Assembly (NCBI GenBank): GCA_002270565.1
Contig: NQMI01000005.1
Span: 186,001-250,000 of the forward strand
DNA: 64,000 nucleotides
Direction: 5' to 3'
DNA from: Stenocarpella maydis
Lineage: Eukaryota; Ascomycota; Sordariomycetes; Diaporthales; Diaporthaceae
The notes under the pieces were generated by a model that saw nothing but the letters and a program-made list of their open reading frames with translations, was not told where the DNA came from and made no database searches. Below are positions 22,358-33,838 of this stretch, in pieces (within the stretch, counting starts at the first letter, position 1; every line of letters begins with the position of its first letter). Both the position numbers and the translations under genes were made by a program.

Positions 22358-24474
22358 TTTGAAGTAAAAAGGCCGAAAGCCTGGGCGCTGAAGTCTGCTG
22401 TATAAAAAATGGTAAGGTGTGGAGATATTACACGTATGAAATCAGACCAGAGTCTCCGCTGGTGCAGGTTCGATCAAGATTTCTGAGGTTGACAATTCTC
22501 CAGAAAAGCCCCTGACACGTCACCGCGCCTAATTCTGGGGCAGTACGAAACCAGGTCCACTCGTCGTGATAACCACGGGCCCCCACAAATACTTATTCAG
22601 AGCCACAACCAGGGTGCTTGCAGCTCACTGGCCCAGGGGCTCGTGCGTTTGTGGCTGGGCTACAGGGTATTCGGGATGCGACTCTAGGAATCCGTGCGAG
22701 GAAGACGCGTCTGCCATATCCGGAATTGATAGAAAGGAATAGAGCTGGCAGAGGGCAGAAACCGACAGTCGTGCAGCCTCCCCAATGTGAAAGATATCCT
22801 TTGAAAACGAGGAGATAGCGGTTTCTTCCTCTCACTTCTCTGCTGGATTATTCTTGTGCATCCGGTTCTTCCCGATAACAAGCCTTGAACTTGACAATGC
22901 GGCGCTCGGGTCGTGTGGGATGTGGTCTCGGGATACTTAACATTAATGCTCGGTCGTTGGGCTCCAAGGTTGAAAGCGTTGAGGAAACATTTCTCCGTTC
23001 AAAACTCTCAACACACCAATGATGTTGCTCGTGAGTTCCCCGGGTTGTTTTGCCCGACAGCTACGGGGGAAATTAATCTTGATAGTTGTCGAACTTCTCT
23101 TCATCCTTGATTCCATGGCTTCCGTAGCGGGGGCTATTAAGGGGTTTCAACAACGGTTCCTCTTCCAGCGCATGTGCAATAATCGCTTTCCTACTTAGAT
23201 TCTGACTTTTGATTGGATCTTGCTTCGGGATAGAAACTGGCCAACTTGGAATAGTGTTCTAGGCCTTTTTCCTCTCCGATCTCTTTTTGCTACGTATTTC
23301 CAGGCCCTCTCTAGCCCTCTGGGAAATACATTATATTTAGATCACCTCTTAGGGACCTGCTTGATATACCCTCTTAAAGTATCTAGGCATTCTATGAAGT
23401 GAGGAAGTGAGGAAGTGAGGAATTCCCTGCTCCACCTTCTCGACATACCATCTTGGTCACTTGGTTCCAGACTCCGGTGGCTTGGATATAATTCCCGAGC
23501 GCATAGCCAGTGCTTTCTATGTCTTTCGAGGTGCCGGACATATTGTTGGACTTCTGTAGAGAGGATGGTGCCAGGAGGATATATGGTACGGAGTCGCCCG
23601 GGTTTTTCCAAGCTGAGTAGCCGAATTGATGGATGAGGCTGGAGACAATACCACAGATCTATGGTGTTTTCGGAAGTTGCCAAGGCTGATTTCGTCTGCC
23701 ATACACTGCAGACATTGACGTACTTCTCAAGCTTGAGTCGATTGCTGGTTTGCCTTATCTTGAGATGGCTGAGTTGCTCGCCCTCCTCGAGATCCAAAGA
23801 TCGGGGCCTGAAACTGATTCAGGTCGGTATGGAACGGAGTCTCGCGCATGATGGGATGTCCCCAGTGAGAAGGAGCCCAATAGCTTTCTCAGAGGGCAAT
23901 CTAGAAGTCTCATCTCAAGTAACCTCGATATCATTCAGTGGAGCTAACGACTCCTATGCTCTTCTATTAATACCTACGGTCCCAGCATCAGGTTTCTATC
24001 AGGTTTGTCTACCAACCTGAGGATCCAGGTGGATACTTGGGGCGAGCCTTTGAGCTCGAGGTCCAGGCTTTCCCGCCCACAATTGCCAGTCCAGCTTCTG
24101 CTTGTCCCAGCTCCCCGAGGGAGCTCCTCGCCCCGCAGCCAACCCCCCCCCCCCAGCACCTTCTACCAGCCGCGGGTGGCCCCAGTCATTCAGAAGGCTT
24201 GCCTTCAGGGCTCGCGCCACCATCTCGACACCACCGCGCGTCTACTGGAAATGTCATCGACGGAAAAATCACTCCCAATCAGCCCATAAGTCCTTCCTTT
24301 GTGATCGCCACCCATTTGTAATTTGATCAAATCTCATTTCCTTCCAAGCTTGTCTTCTTGCGTTCGCGGCGGCTGCGGCCATTGCAACGCCTGCGGCCCG
24401 CCGTCAACAGACACGCGTCGTGACGCGTACAACCAAGCCATCTCAGTAAGATTTCGCCCGACACCTGCGACAAT
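22358..24474. other. intergenic with a decayed gene fragment
   Basis: No intact gene is seen. A minus-strand fragment resembling a fungal transcription-factor domain is listed separately at 23449-23660. A short GAAGTGAG tandem run lies at about 23396-23421 and a poly-C run near 24146-24155. The last 200 bases serve as promoter for the gene at 24475. Confidence 0.5.
23449..23660 (-). pseudogene. possible fragment of fungal-specific transcription factor
   Basis: One minus-strand frame reads WKNPGDSVPYILLAP then NNMSGTSKDIESTGYALG and NYIQATGVWNQVTKM, followed directly by a GTATGT donor. The spacing and the ALGNYIQATGVWNQV pattern resemble the middle-homology region of Zn2Cys6 transcription factors, where a helix with a conserved Trp-x-x-Val precedes a conserved intron. 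No zinc cluster or further homologous exons could be found nearby, so at most a relic remains. Confidence 0.3.
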
Positions 24475-25848
24475 ATGAACACAAATGAGAAGGTCAGTCT
24501 GTCCGAACGGGTTGACCGTGCCTCAGAGGACCAAGCCAAACGGGCTCTGAGGTACATGATCATGAAGTGTACTGTCAAGCATGACACTATTGCACGAGCA
24601 ATAAGAGACGCCCTCGAGAGGTACACACCAGCCCCGACCATTGTGTTTGAAAATCCAGACTCGGATCGGACCGAGGAGGCTGAGGCCATCTTATCTCCCA
24701 AGCAATCAAACAAGAAGCAGAAGCACCAACAGGACGGCAGCAACGAAAGTGGGGACGAAGTACCTTCCACAAACTTGCAAAATCGCATGTGTTCTCGACG
24801 TAGCGATATCAATAGCGACCCACAAGTTGCAAACCTCATCATTGAGAAGACCAAGACCAAACTCAAGGGAAACAAGAAGGGCAGCAGCGTCAAAATGAAG
24901 AGCAAGACAGGCCGGATGCGTCGAAGAAGAAGAAGTCCAAGCATGGATCCAAGCCCAGAGAGGAAGCCGAACAGCGCGCCCACGACAGCTCCGGGCGGAG
25001 ACCTCCCAAGCAGAAGAGTCCTACTGTCATAGATCTCGTCAGTTCGTCTGATTATGAGGCTCGTGTCACCAAGCCTTTAAAGAATGACGACAGTTCTGAC
25101 GATGATGGCTTTGAGATTGACAGAGAGGAAAACGGCTCTGAGAGTGGAAACTCGAAAGAAAAGAGATCGAAAATTGTGCAGTATGAAGATGCGCTTTCCG
25201 GAGAAAATCAACCCTCATGCCCCAACGTGAGCGGGAAAGCCAGTCATACTACTGCGAATACTAGCAACGGCAGCCGTTGTCCCGATCAGTCAGTGTCCGT
25301 CTCCTTGGCCAAGGCATCGATGCTGAAAAATTCTAACGAGTTGGGTCCTTTCAGGACAGCCAAGAAGCGAAAGGCGCCTGAGCCTACCGCGGAAGATATC
25401 GAGAGTGGCCAACCTGCCACGCCAGCCACTAATGTCCATCTCAGCAAAAGGTCCAAGAAGACTCATCCATATGAGCCGCCATCTGGCGACCATCTTCATC
25501 ATGCCGATCAAACCCAGAACGCTAGCGATTCAGATGGAAACTCGAACCCCGCCACTTCGCGCCATCTTTTCCACCTTCCTTCGAGGCCGCGTCCAAAACA
25601 TTCAGGACCTTTAGCATCGCCGTCGGCTGCACCAAGCTTCGTACAAGATCCGAACAACTTCCCGCGCGGGCCTACGCCTCTGGTCCTTGAAACCGGTGGT
25701 GCATCAGATATCAAACCAGTGCCACAAAGCGTGGCTGGAATCCCAGCGCCAGAGTCTTCAGGCGTTTTTGCGGCTCAGAAATCCCTACGGCCTGATCAAC
25801 AGCCACCCCGGCAGCTGCCGCATGGAAGGCCCGAAAACGATATTTTAT
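24475..25848 (+). pseudogene. 5' part of split conserved gene
   Basis: An open frame begins at ATG 24475 and runs about 110 codons (KHDTIARAIRDALERYTP). A change to another frame between about 24790 and 24850 is explained by a possible 47-bp intron (24800-24846, GTAGCG donor, TTGAG acceptor), though a frameshift is also possible. The second frame continues to TAA 25846-25848. It is Ser/Lys-rich and disordered, with an acidic SPTVIDLVSSSD element that looks like a SUMO-interacting motif and several basic KKRKAPE/KRSKKT patches suggesting a nuclear protein. The frame ends two bases before the transposon terminus at 25851, and the downstream part resumes right after the other terminus. I infer that this is the N-terminal half of the gene continued at 28982. 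It could instead be a separate small gene that merely ends there. Confidence 0.55.
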
Positions 25849-25850
25849 AA

Positions 25851-25876
25851 GAATGCGGATATTCGCACATAAGAAA
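25851..25876 (+). repeat. left terminal inverted repeat
   Basis: Twenty-six bases that are the exact reverse complement of 28956-28981. Similarity stops abruptly on both sides. Confidence 0.9.
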
Positions 25877-26639
25877 ACAGATGGCAAACATAACGCTAGT
25901 GACTAAGCACCCGGCCGGTTGCTGCCGGCAACGCTGCAGCTAATAGGGAAGCCGCGTTCTGCTGACATAATGGCGCTAGTGCCGGGGGCCCTTGAATTTG
26001 ATGACCTCGAGTGCTGATTTTGAGTGCCTCCTCAAGGGGCTATAGGGCCACATATGTTGTTGACCAACGCGCCTCACACCACCCAACCCCTATTACCCAC
26101 CACCCACCCCCAATGCCCTTAATAAATAAACAAACTACTCAGACCAGTCAATTAAGCATCATTAATTACCCCTATCTGGTCATCAGACGTTTTTTTGGTG
26201 TTATAGTGATGGTATATGTGCCAGACTATAGTGGCCTTAAGCTGCAGTAGTAACGCAACTATTAATAATGGAACGCAAATATTACCGCTACAAACTACCG
26301 TTAACTAGCCCTTGCCAACCCACCCCCTTTCCTATGACTATTTCATGATGGCTATGATACTTTTAGTGATCTTTATGCGGAACTGAATGCGTTAGTAAAG
26401 TTATCCGGGTTCTCTATGGTTGTGTAAAGCTTAGTGCCAACGTATGTGGTCTTGATGTATAGCCGGGGCGGTACTGCCCGGCCCAGTACTGCAAGAAAAT
26501 ATCAGTCCTCTATAATCAAATGTGGCTGCAAATGGAAGGCAATTGTATATTGCATAAGGAATATAGCCAGTAAATAGGTCCTTCGGGTTAAGGAGGGAAG
26601 GCATACTAATTATAGCCCATAGGACGTCCTAGAGGCTTA

Positions 26640-28320
26640 ACGCGGATTTGTGAAGCTATTGCAAGAATACCACGAATTCCTCACTTGAATAGCTCAAGAC
26701 CCATCACAAGTAAAGCCCAGGCAACTCAAGGCTGCCCTTTGTCGCCAGTACCCAGATGTTGAGGTGGGAAACAACATCATGAAGAACTAGCTCGCCGGCT
26801 TTCAATAATAGAAATAAGGCATATATATACCAACCCAAATAACACTATATTGGCTTGAAGAGAAGGAGACTTGGTATAGATTTTGCATTGATGAGGATAA
26901 TGCGATCACGGGCATCTTGTGGTATATAATGCAGCAGGTCCAATAGATTCGAGAGTAGCGTTTCTCTGGCAATATCTCGCTTGATTGTACATACTCAATA
27001 AATCAGAAGAAGCTGCTGTACTTCCAAAGCACTATTGTAACCCACATAAAGAAGATTTTGCCTCTCTTTCAGGGTATTATAGATAATGAGAAGGAATCAG
27101 GCTTCTGGTAGCTGCTGGAGCAGGTTCACGATCTCCTCCGGGAGTGTAAAAATGAGGACCCTTTGCTCTTTGTTACAGACTATGATACTGCCTTGATTAA
27201 CGCTCTAGCAAAAGAATTTCCTCAATCAAAACACTAGCTTTGCGTTTTCTATATTAATATAAACGTTGTCCTTAATATTAAGAAGAAATGGCGGAAGCCA
27301 GGCCGGGAGGAATTGCCTATAGCTACTGAGGATGAAAACTCCATGGGAAGCCCGGATCCCGAGGATCCCGAGAGTGATGATAAAGATTTCGGACTTTAGA
27401 ATGTGCTGCAGAGAAATACTACCATAGCGCCTTCAAAAGTGCCTGCCCTCAGTGCTATCCCCAACACCCGAATAGCCCTCTTTGACCTCTTCAAGACCAT
27501 GGAGTTTGCTACCGATCGTAAGACCTATGAGACAGTTTGGGAGTGTTTGCAAGAGAAGTTCTCAGGCTAGAGGGCGATCCTTAACTATCTCAAGATATAT
27601 TACGTTAATGAGAAGGAGGAGATCGTCGCTAAATGGGCCGGTTATAAGATCTGCGAGAACCTTAACTTCGGCTTACGTATGATGTTCTCTACTGAGCGGA
27701 TGCACTGGAAAATCAAGCTCCAGCTGGGCCACGGGATGGGGAATGTCTACTATCTGTTTGAGGCTGTGTTTGAGGCTATCGTCAAGACTGCTCGTGATAT
27801 CCGGCTTAAGGAAGCCAAGCAGAAAACGGCGGCCCTAGAAAAGTTTAACGGAAAGCCGTGGGTTGGCAAACTACACCTTCAAGTGGCGAGGGAGGCACTC
27901 GAGCTTCTCGCGAAGATGAGGAAGCAGGCGAAATGTATGCTTTGAGGCGAAACACTATGAGGAGAGTGCTCGCGATCAACATGCCATTACCCAATCTACA
28001 CACAATTCGGCTTAATCTGTGCTAACAGAATTGCTGACAAGGAGGAAGCAGGTATTCCTCTTAACAAAGAGGATGTCCACTTGGCATGGTACCTTAATCG
28101 CGACCTCTCAATCAAGAACCCCCTCCTCCTCGTGCTTTCGCCCAAGAAGGTCCTCAACTCAAGAGGAAGGCCTCGGGACAACAATCCGTTTGTAGGGGAT
28201 AAAGAGGGCATCTTCGGTAGCATCGGGAGGGCTGTAATGATCCATCAGACCTCCTCTAATACCACGAGCCTAGGCAGCAGGGCTGGTGATAAGACGGGGG
28301 TGATGATGGCTTCAGCATAA
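26640..28320 (+). pseudogene. MULE transposase relic
   Basis: Reading the + frame through stops gives the conserved core of Mutator/Hop-like transposases: WYRFCIDEDNAITGILW, then ISLDCTYSINQKKL (first catalytic Asp region), FQGIIDNEKESGFW, and LLFVTDYDTALINALAKEFP (second Asp region) followed by a degraded Cys-x-x-x-x-Ile-Asn-x-Asn-Val motif. The C-terminal part contains GKLHLQVAREALELLAKMRKQ and a GRPRDNNPF motif typical of the tail of these proteins. At least six in-frame TAG codons (26944, 26956, 27109, 27235, 27397, 27568) interrupt it. All are TAG, as expected if CAG became TAG by RIP. It cannot make a functional protein. Confidence 0.8.
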
Positions 28321-28955
28321 TGCGTAAACTTAGCTTTTGAGTGGAATGATACAACCCTTGAGTCCCTAGATGATGAGGACTAAGCCGGCCGCCGCCTGAA
28401 GCGAAAACACCAAGGGATGGCCATGATATCCAGGGGCCCGGCTTTATTGGCGCCTCTCCGGATGCATACGGCCCCCAGCATGCCGCCGGCAAAGAGGCGG
28501 CGTACGGCGGCTATGGCTATAATTAACAGGCTTCCAGCAATAGATTTGACTGCTTTAGATGTTGATGATGAAAGTGATGATGGCTTCATTGATTTGGGCG
28601 ATAAGGAGGGTAACGGGAAGGAAATGCAGTCCTAGATAATAGTGTCTATTGATTAAGCAATTTGCACCACTTGTCGCGATGAATTATCGCGCCAATTCGG
28701 CGCGCAATTGGGCGTGCAATAGAGTGCTTATTTGTATGCAATTAGGCTTGTAAAGATGTGTGCAATTGTGCAAAACACTACGAATTTGCGCCGACGAGGT
28801 TGGCGATGGCATAACGCCAGGTACGCTGATGATGCCAGTAATGCCCCTTGTAGATGGGTATAATGGAAATAAGGGTCTTGGCTGCTTAATAAGTGGCCGA
28901 TCCCTGCTTCCCGTTGTATCTGTGTACCATCCGTTTTTTTATGTGCGGTAGCCGG

Positions 28956-28981
28956 TTTCTTATGTGCGAATATCCGCATTC
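28956..28981 (-). repeat. right terminal inverted repeat
   Basis: Exact reverse complement of 25851-25876. A partial copy of its inner half (TTATGTGCGG) lies just inside at about 28939-28948, a possible subterminal transposase-binding repeat. Confidence 0.9.
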
Positions 28982-31916
28982 AAAAAAAAACACGACAATG
29001 ATGAAGGAGACATTCAGGGAGACCGTGATGCCGATTTCGATGAGACGATATCTGTCCAGTCTTACGCCGATTCAGTATCTGATATGGATTCAGCAGCAAG
29101 CTCCGCGTCATCCATATATAGTGACACGCAAGCGCTAGTTGGAGAATACGTGGACTTCCTTGTTCGCGACTCAGGACTCGACAGGCTGTTCGCGATGTCG
29201 ATGATATCAGAAGGAGTTGATCTAGAGCGGTTCAGACGGAATTACAGCAAGATTCTACAGAGCTACGCCAGATATCTTAAGCGACAAATGCCGATATGGT
29301 CCTGGAATGAGCCGGAGATTCCGTTGCGTGTCCAGGGACTTGCATTCATCTCCCGCAGATCGGTCACGATGAGGACAGCCAGCCTTATTGCGTCGAGATA
29401 CGTGGAGAAAACGCCTCAGGCCCACTTTGGTTCCAGGAGGACTGAAGATGAGAACGCAGGGGTCCTCAGTGGAGACGAAGCCTCTGGTGATGAGTCTCCC
29501 GGGAACGACATCTGCTCGGAGCCTGTTCACAACTTCGCGATCGGAGAATTGAGACAATACCTCCAATAAGGAGCCCCATTTCAACGCATGAAAAGAAGAC
29601 TGCGTAACCTTGTCATTCCCAGCGCAGTACTCAACCGTATAAAAGCATCAACCGAGCGCATGTTGGACTTGGTCCTTGGAGATGAGTATCTACACTTTCT
29701 GCTATTCAAGACTTTGAATGATCCTTTGATAACTCTCGGAAATGACCAAGCCGACCCAAGGACAATGATCACCTACCTCGGCTCAAAACTGAAGACCGAG
29801 GCCCAATCTTTAGGTCAGTTGCATCTTGCAGAGTTCATAGAAACTTACGCCGGATACATTTGCGCCAGGGCCGCACAGAGGACGGAGGGCATGGATATGG
29901 GGCCCAATCTTCCACAATCAAAGGTTAGTGCATGCATTCTGGGTCCCGAGGTCGTCTCCGGCGGCTAACTACCTTTTGTCTGTCGAATGTAACTACTGAC
30001 GGGCGAGCTCATTTACAAAGTATGAAGGTCATAAGGGGTGCAAAATCACCGTAGAAGACAAAGGGGGTAAACAGTTGCAAAGTCTCTTCGATGAAGGCTC
30101 AAGGTACCGCACAGGTGAAGGGAGCATCGGGGGTAATGATTACACGAAAGAGAAGCTTCGGTCGCACCTCTCAGAGCCCAACAAGACACGCTTGCCATCG
30201 ACTCGTGAAGAAGTATTCGAGACCATCATAGATGACGACCTCCCAACTTCCTTTGCTGTCGAAGTTGATACAAATTGGCCTTTCGTCACTTCCAGCAAGG
30301 CCTTCGAAGAATATGTCGACCGCCTACGAGATATTGCCACTCCGACGTTCTTCTCCGAGGCGAAAAGACTCATTGGCAGGGGCCCGGTCGGAGGCCAAGG
30401 CTCAGACGCGCCAGCCGGAAAGATTAACCTTCTCTGTGCCTTGGAAGAGGTTCAATGGTGTTTCATGCAGACGGGACAACCTCCCGTCATTTCCATCGAC
30501 GCCGCGAAGCCGAGTCTGGCCTTCCGCGTCTCGAATCTCCTCAAGCTTGCCATCGAAGCCACCTCGCGGTCAGAATGGCAGTGGTGGCTGCTGCAGCCAC
30601 CACGCTGGAGGGGCAAGGTTGGAGGCACGGAGTGCCGCATATCCTGGAAATGCGTAAGTTGTCTCGCGAGACTGCCCCGGAGCAGCTTAGCCCATGACGA
30701 AGTGGATGTATAAGCTCATAAATCTCCAGAACTGTGGTACAGAGAGAGAAGAAGTGGTTCTGCTTGTGTATGCCTCGAAATTGGGCCATCTGGCTTCTCA
30801 GTTCCCTCTCAGTAACGACCCCATGCAACGGCCACAAAGCTCCCCGAGCAATAGTAGCTCCCAAGCTACGGAAACCATCAGCGGTTCACACGCCAGTTCT
30901 ACAGGCTCTAGTTCCTCGCCCGCTTCCGGGAGCTCAAGACTTCATAGTGGCACCGCCATGACGAGCTCGAGCCCGTCTGTCATCTCCTTTGGCACCCCAC
31001 CCCAGGCTTACGTATTCCTGGTGGTGAAGGCTTCCCGGTACACCCTGGCGCCCATCAAAGTCACGGAGATGAAGGCCCGCGACTTCTTCAAGGCTATTAT
31101 AAACAAGTACAACCAGAAATGCGGGTGGCGGCGTCTTTTGTCGATATATGTCTACAGCCACTGCGACTTCGTACAGGTAAGCGGGGACGGGTAGAGGTCT
31201 AACCATGGCGGCTACAGATACTAACCGCTACTACAAACACACAGGTAAAGCGGTACGCGCCGCATAGCTTCGACCCGGGTATCAGGTTCTCATTTCCCCC
31301 GCATGATGAGTCGCCTCACGACAAGGAATACGGGTACTACCCCCGGCCGATGACCTGCGCGCCCGTCTCGAGACACATATTCAACGACCTGTTCAACGCC
31401 TGCTATAGCGACGAAGGCCTGTCTCATAAGCTCCACTGCGCCTTGGCCGCGCCGTGCTGCCTCGTCAGTAGCATCCCCGGCAAGCTGCTCGGCGGGATGC
31501 CCAAGCGGGACCGCCTGGTGAACGAGAAGGCCGAGCTCGGCGACGGCCAGGACGTCGAGGTCTTCTGGGGGCTCGTGGCGCGGGAACAGAGGTCGGCACT
31601 GCGGGTGGTGATATATATACTCTTCGGGCTCGGGCCTTCACTGTGGTTCATGCTTCAGTGGCTGTTTCAGTGGGGCCATGAGGGTGATCTGCAGAACGCA
31701 ACTGTGCCGCTGACCTTCAGTGCGGCTATGCTGGGTATCCTGTGGACTGTTGTGTATTCTGGCGATGATGTAAGGGAGGTGGAACAACCGCGTCAGCCGT
31801 GCGCTTGTTTTGCATCAAAACCAACCCATGCGAGTTGCACTCTCTGGCTTTGGAATTGTCATTCCAGGTCAAGGCTTGGTCCCGTTAACTTCGGAATTTG
31901 GGTTTCACTGGCTTAG
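28982..31916 (+). pseudogene. 3' part of split conserved fungal gene
   Basis: The reading frame resumes at the transposon edge: KKKHDNDEGDIQGDRDADFDETISVQSYADSVSD. Exons are 28982..29923, 30021..30653, 30730..31176 and 31245..31916. All introns are phase 0 with GTTAGT, GTAAGT and GTAAGC donors. The domain order is that of a widespread Pezizomycotina family of unknown function: an acidic SVQSYA segment, a helical region, a zinc-like SWKC|NCGTE motif formed across a splice junction, a Ser-rich spacer, a block around SIYVYSHCDFVQVKRY, and two C-terminal transmembrane helices (about 31600-31670 and 31700-31760). An in-frame TAA at 29567-29569 (CAA to TAA) lies in the middle of conserved sequence. 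With the transposon upstream, the gene is almost certainly dead, although the exons after the stop are well preserved. The final 50 codons look non-homologous, so the true stop is uncertain. Confidence 0.7.
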
Positions 31917-32245
31917 CGTTATAACGACTTTCTGTGACGGGAACTCACCGTTGTGCAAAGATGACCTTGCGTGCACCAGGCAGATGGCGAAGTGCGACCG
32001 TGCTGTTTTCGCGGAGTCTGGTGATAGTCGCGTGTGTCGGTCGCCCGTGATACATGAGCTCTCGGGAATGCGCTGCGGGGGCATGATGACATATGGCCAT
32101 CTCAAGCCCCTCCCAACCGCAGCGGACCTGGACTTGACCCAGCATCGCTGCATCATCCAAGTGCAACTCCATAATCAAGCTCACATCACATCACGAGACA
32201 ACATCCCAGCGCAGACACTCGATACGCTCACCACACCAGCAGAAA
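31917..32245. other. short intergenic
   Basis: No gene is seen. It holds the 3' flank of the split gene and the promoter and leader of the Dabb gene. Confidence 0.6.
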
Positions 32246-32753
32246 ATGGGAATCGTCCACATTGTAATGTTCGCATTTGAGCCCTTGGTCCCTCCCGACG
32301 AGGTCCAGAAAGTGAGCGGCCCATCCGAGCATGTTACATCTGGATCCTCGTGAGCTGTGCCATGCACGATGCAAGGTTTGCTAACGCGAATTGACAGACC
32401 TGCGACGCAATGCTGGCGCTCAAGGATAACTGCATCCACCCCGAGACGAAGAAGCCCTACGTCAAGACTGGAAAGGGAGGCAAGGACAACAGCCCTGAGG
32501 GAAGACAGGTAGGCCACTGCCGTGTGCACCATGCCTGAGCACCTAGGGACCCGTACAAGTCAGGCCACCGAGGTTGGGCTGACCAGGCTGTTTGTAGAAT
32601 GGAATTACACATGTATTCGTCAGCGAGTTTGACAGCGAGAAGGACCGGGAATATTACCTGAACGAAGACCCGGCGCACCTGGCATTCGTCAAGAGCCTCG
32701 ATGGTATAGTCGCAAAGGCGCAGGTGGTTGACTTCACCCCAGGTGTCTTCTGA
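32246..32753 (+). CDS. Dabb (stress-responsive A/B barrel) domain protein
   Basis: The model is join(32246..32311, 32398..32508, 32598..32753), 110 aa. All junctions are phase 0, with donors GTGAGC and GTAGGC, acceptors GACAG and TGTAG, and a CTAAC branch in intron 1. The sequence is a complete single Dabb domain (Pfam 07876): MGIVHIVMFAFEPLVPPDEV at the first strand, the MLALKDNCIHPETKKPY helix, THVFVSEFDSEKDREYYLNE with the family-typical acidic loop, and DPAHLAFVKSLDGIVAKAQV. These are small dimeric alpha+beta barrels, some induced by stress and some acting as cyclases or decarboxylases in fungal and plant pathways. The specific activity here cannot be told. The predicted protein is cytosolic with no signal peptide. 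Confidence 0.9.
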
Positions 32754-33838
32754 TGGCGCTCGCCGCGGCCCCGAGTGCGCTACTTCTATGAGCATATGGC
32801 TTTTGGGGCAAGATGGCGATGCCATTGGGAGAGTGAGGGACTTGAAGATCTTCTGTTGAGACCCTCGTCATGAATGTGTCAAATGTGCAATACAATCCCC
32901 ACTTGAACCCGGACTGAAGCACAAGTTGCATCTTTTTATTTATTATTGTGTATGAGCTGCTGGGGTGAGAAGCACCACAGCACTTGACAGCCGCTCGGTC
33001 AGCCTGACCATGTGCTTTATGTAGGAACGTAGGCATTAGTATTGTACACTGGACCATCATGAGTTGCTGCATGGTGGGCGCTGATTACTACCTAGTTGAT
33101 AGGAGCTTTATGTATGTCGAATGTGGCACGTCCTGTCCCGTACGTGAAGACGCTGCGTCAAGTAAGTAAAGTGGCCCAGACCCTCTCTGGTTGCGACGTT
33201 GGAGTGCAACCAACACGCCTCGCCTGCCCTGAATTCGGAGCTGCAGTGCACTTGCCCCGAAAGTTGCTACAAGGGTTCCAGGCCTTACGTCACAGGCTTG
33301 ATGCGGGACACGGGCTTGTCGGGTCCAAGTACTCGGTACCCCATTCCTCACCTTACCAGCCCGTTCCTCTGAGGTATCTGCTACTCACCGCCAGGTGAGC
33401 TTCGAACTGAGCTGAGCTGAGCTGAAGTGAACTGGCATGTCCCTGGGCTGCCAGGGACGATAACTCTCCCGCCTCGATTCGATCCCAGCCATGCAAACCA
33501 ACCGACCAACCAAACCAACCATACCCGAGCCTGGCCAGGCCGCCCAGGCTGAACTTTGGTCCTCTCTACTTGATCCTCCTGCGACAAAGACCGACTGCGA
33601 CTGGACTTGGTCTTGGTCGACCCGTCGTCCATCATCCCCCGACTATCCACCTCACAGCCCTGGCCTGACTTTCCGACATCACCGTCGTCGCTCGATCCTC
33701 GACAGCTTGCACATTTGGAACCACTTCACGCGCCCCTCGCACCGCACCACAGCGCAGTACTGGCGACGCCGTCGCAACACACGACAAAACTCAAAACATC
33801 CCTTGTCGGCACTCGAAACCCCTCGTCCGCCCATCACC
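32754..33838. other. intergenic
   Basis: No supportable gene is seen. A short CTGAG tandem run occurs at about 33407-33422. The stretch from 33480 to 33838 is CT/CCA-rich and is the likely long leader of the gene starting at 33839. Confidence 0.6.

Larger units (their letters stand above)
25851..28981 (+). mobile_element. Mutator-like DNA transposon, decayed
   Basis: A 3131-bp element is bounded by 26-bp perfect terminal inverted repeats (25851-25876 and 28956-28981, starting GAATGCGGATATTCGCACAT). It contains a degenerate MULE-type transposase in the + direction. Interior composition is AT-rich in its left 800 bases and in the right non-coding part. An 8-11-bp target-site duplication, expected for Mutator-like elements, is not evident: the left flank is ATTTTATAA and the right flank is a run of A. 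Confidence 0.85.

Noticed and set aside
22460..22480. GGTTCGATC, similar to a tRNA B box
   Set aside because: No A box or cloverleaf pairing could be drawn around it.
25851..28981. Reading the element as a retrotransposon
   Set aside because: No reverse transcriptase or LTRs are seen; the DDE-type MULE core and short TIRs identify a DNA transposon.
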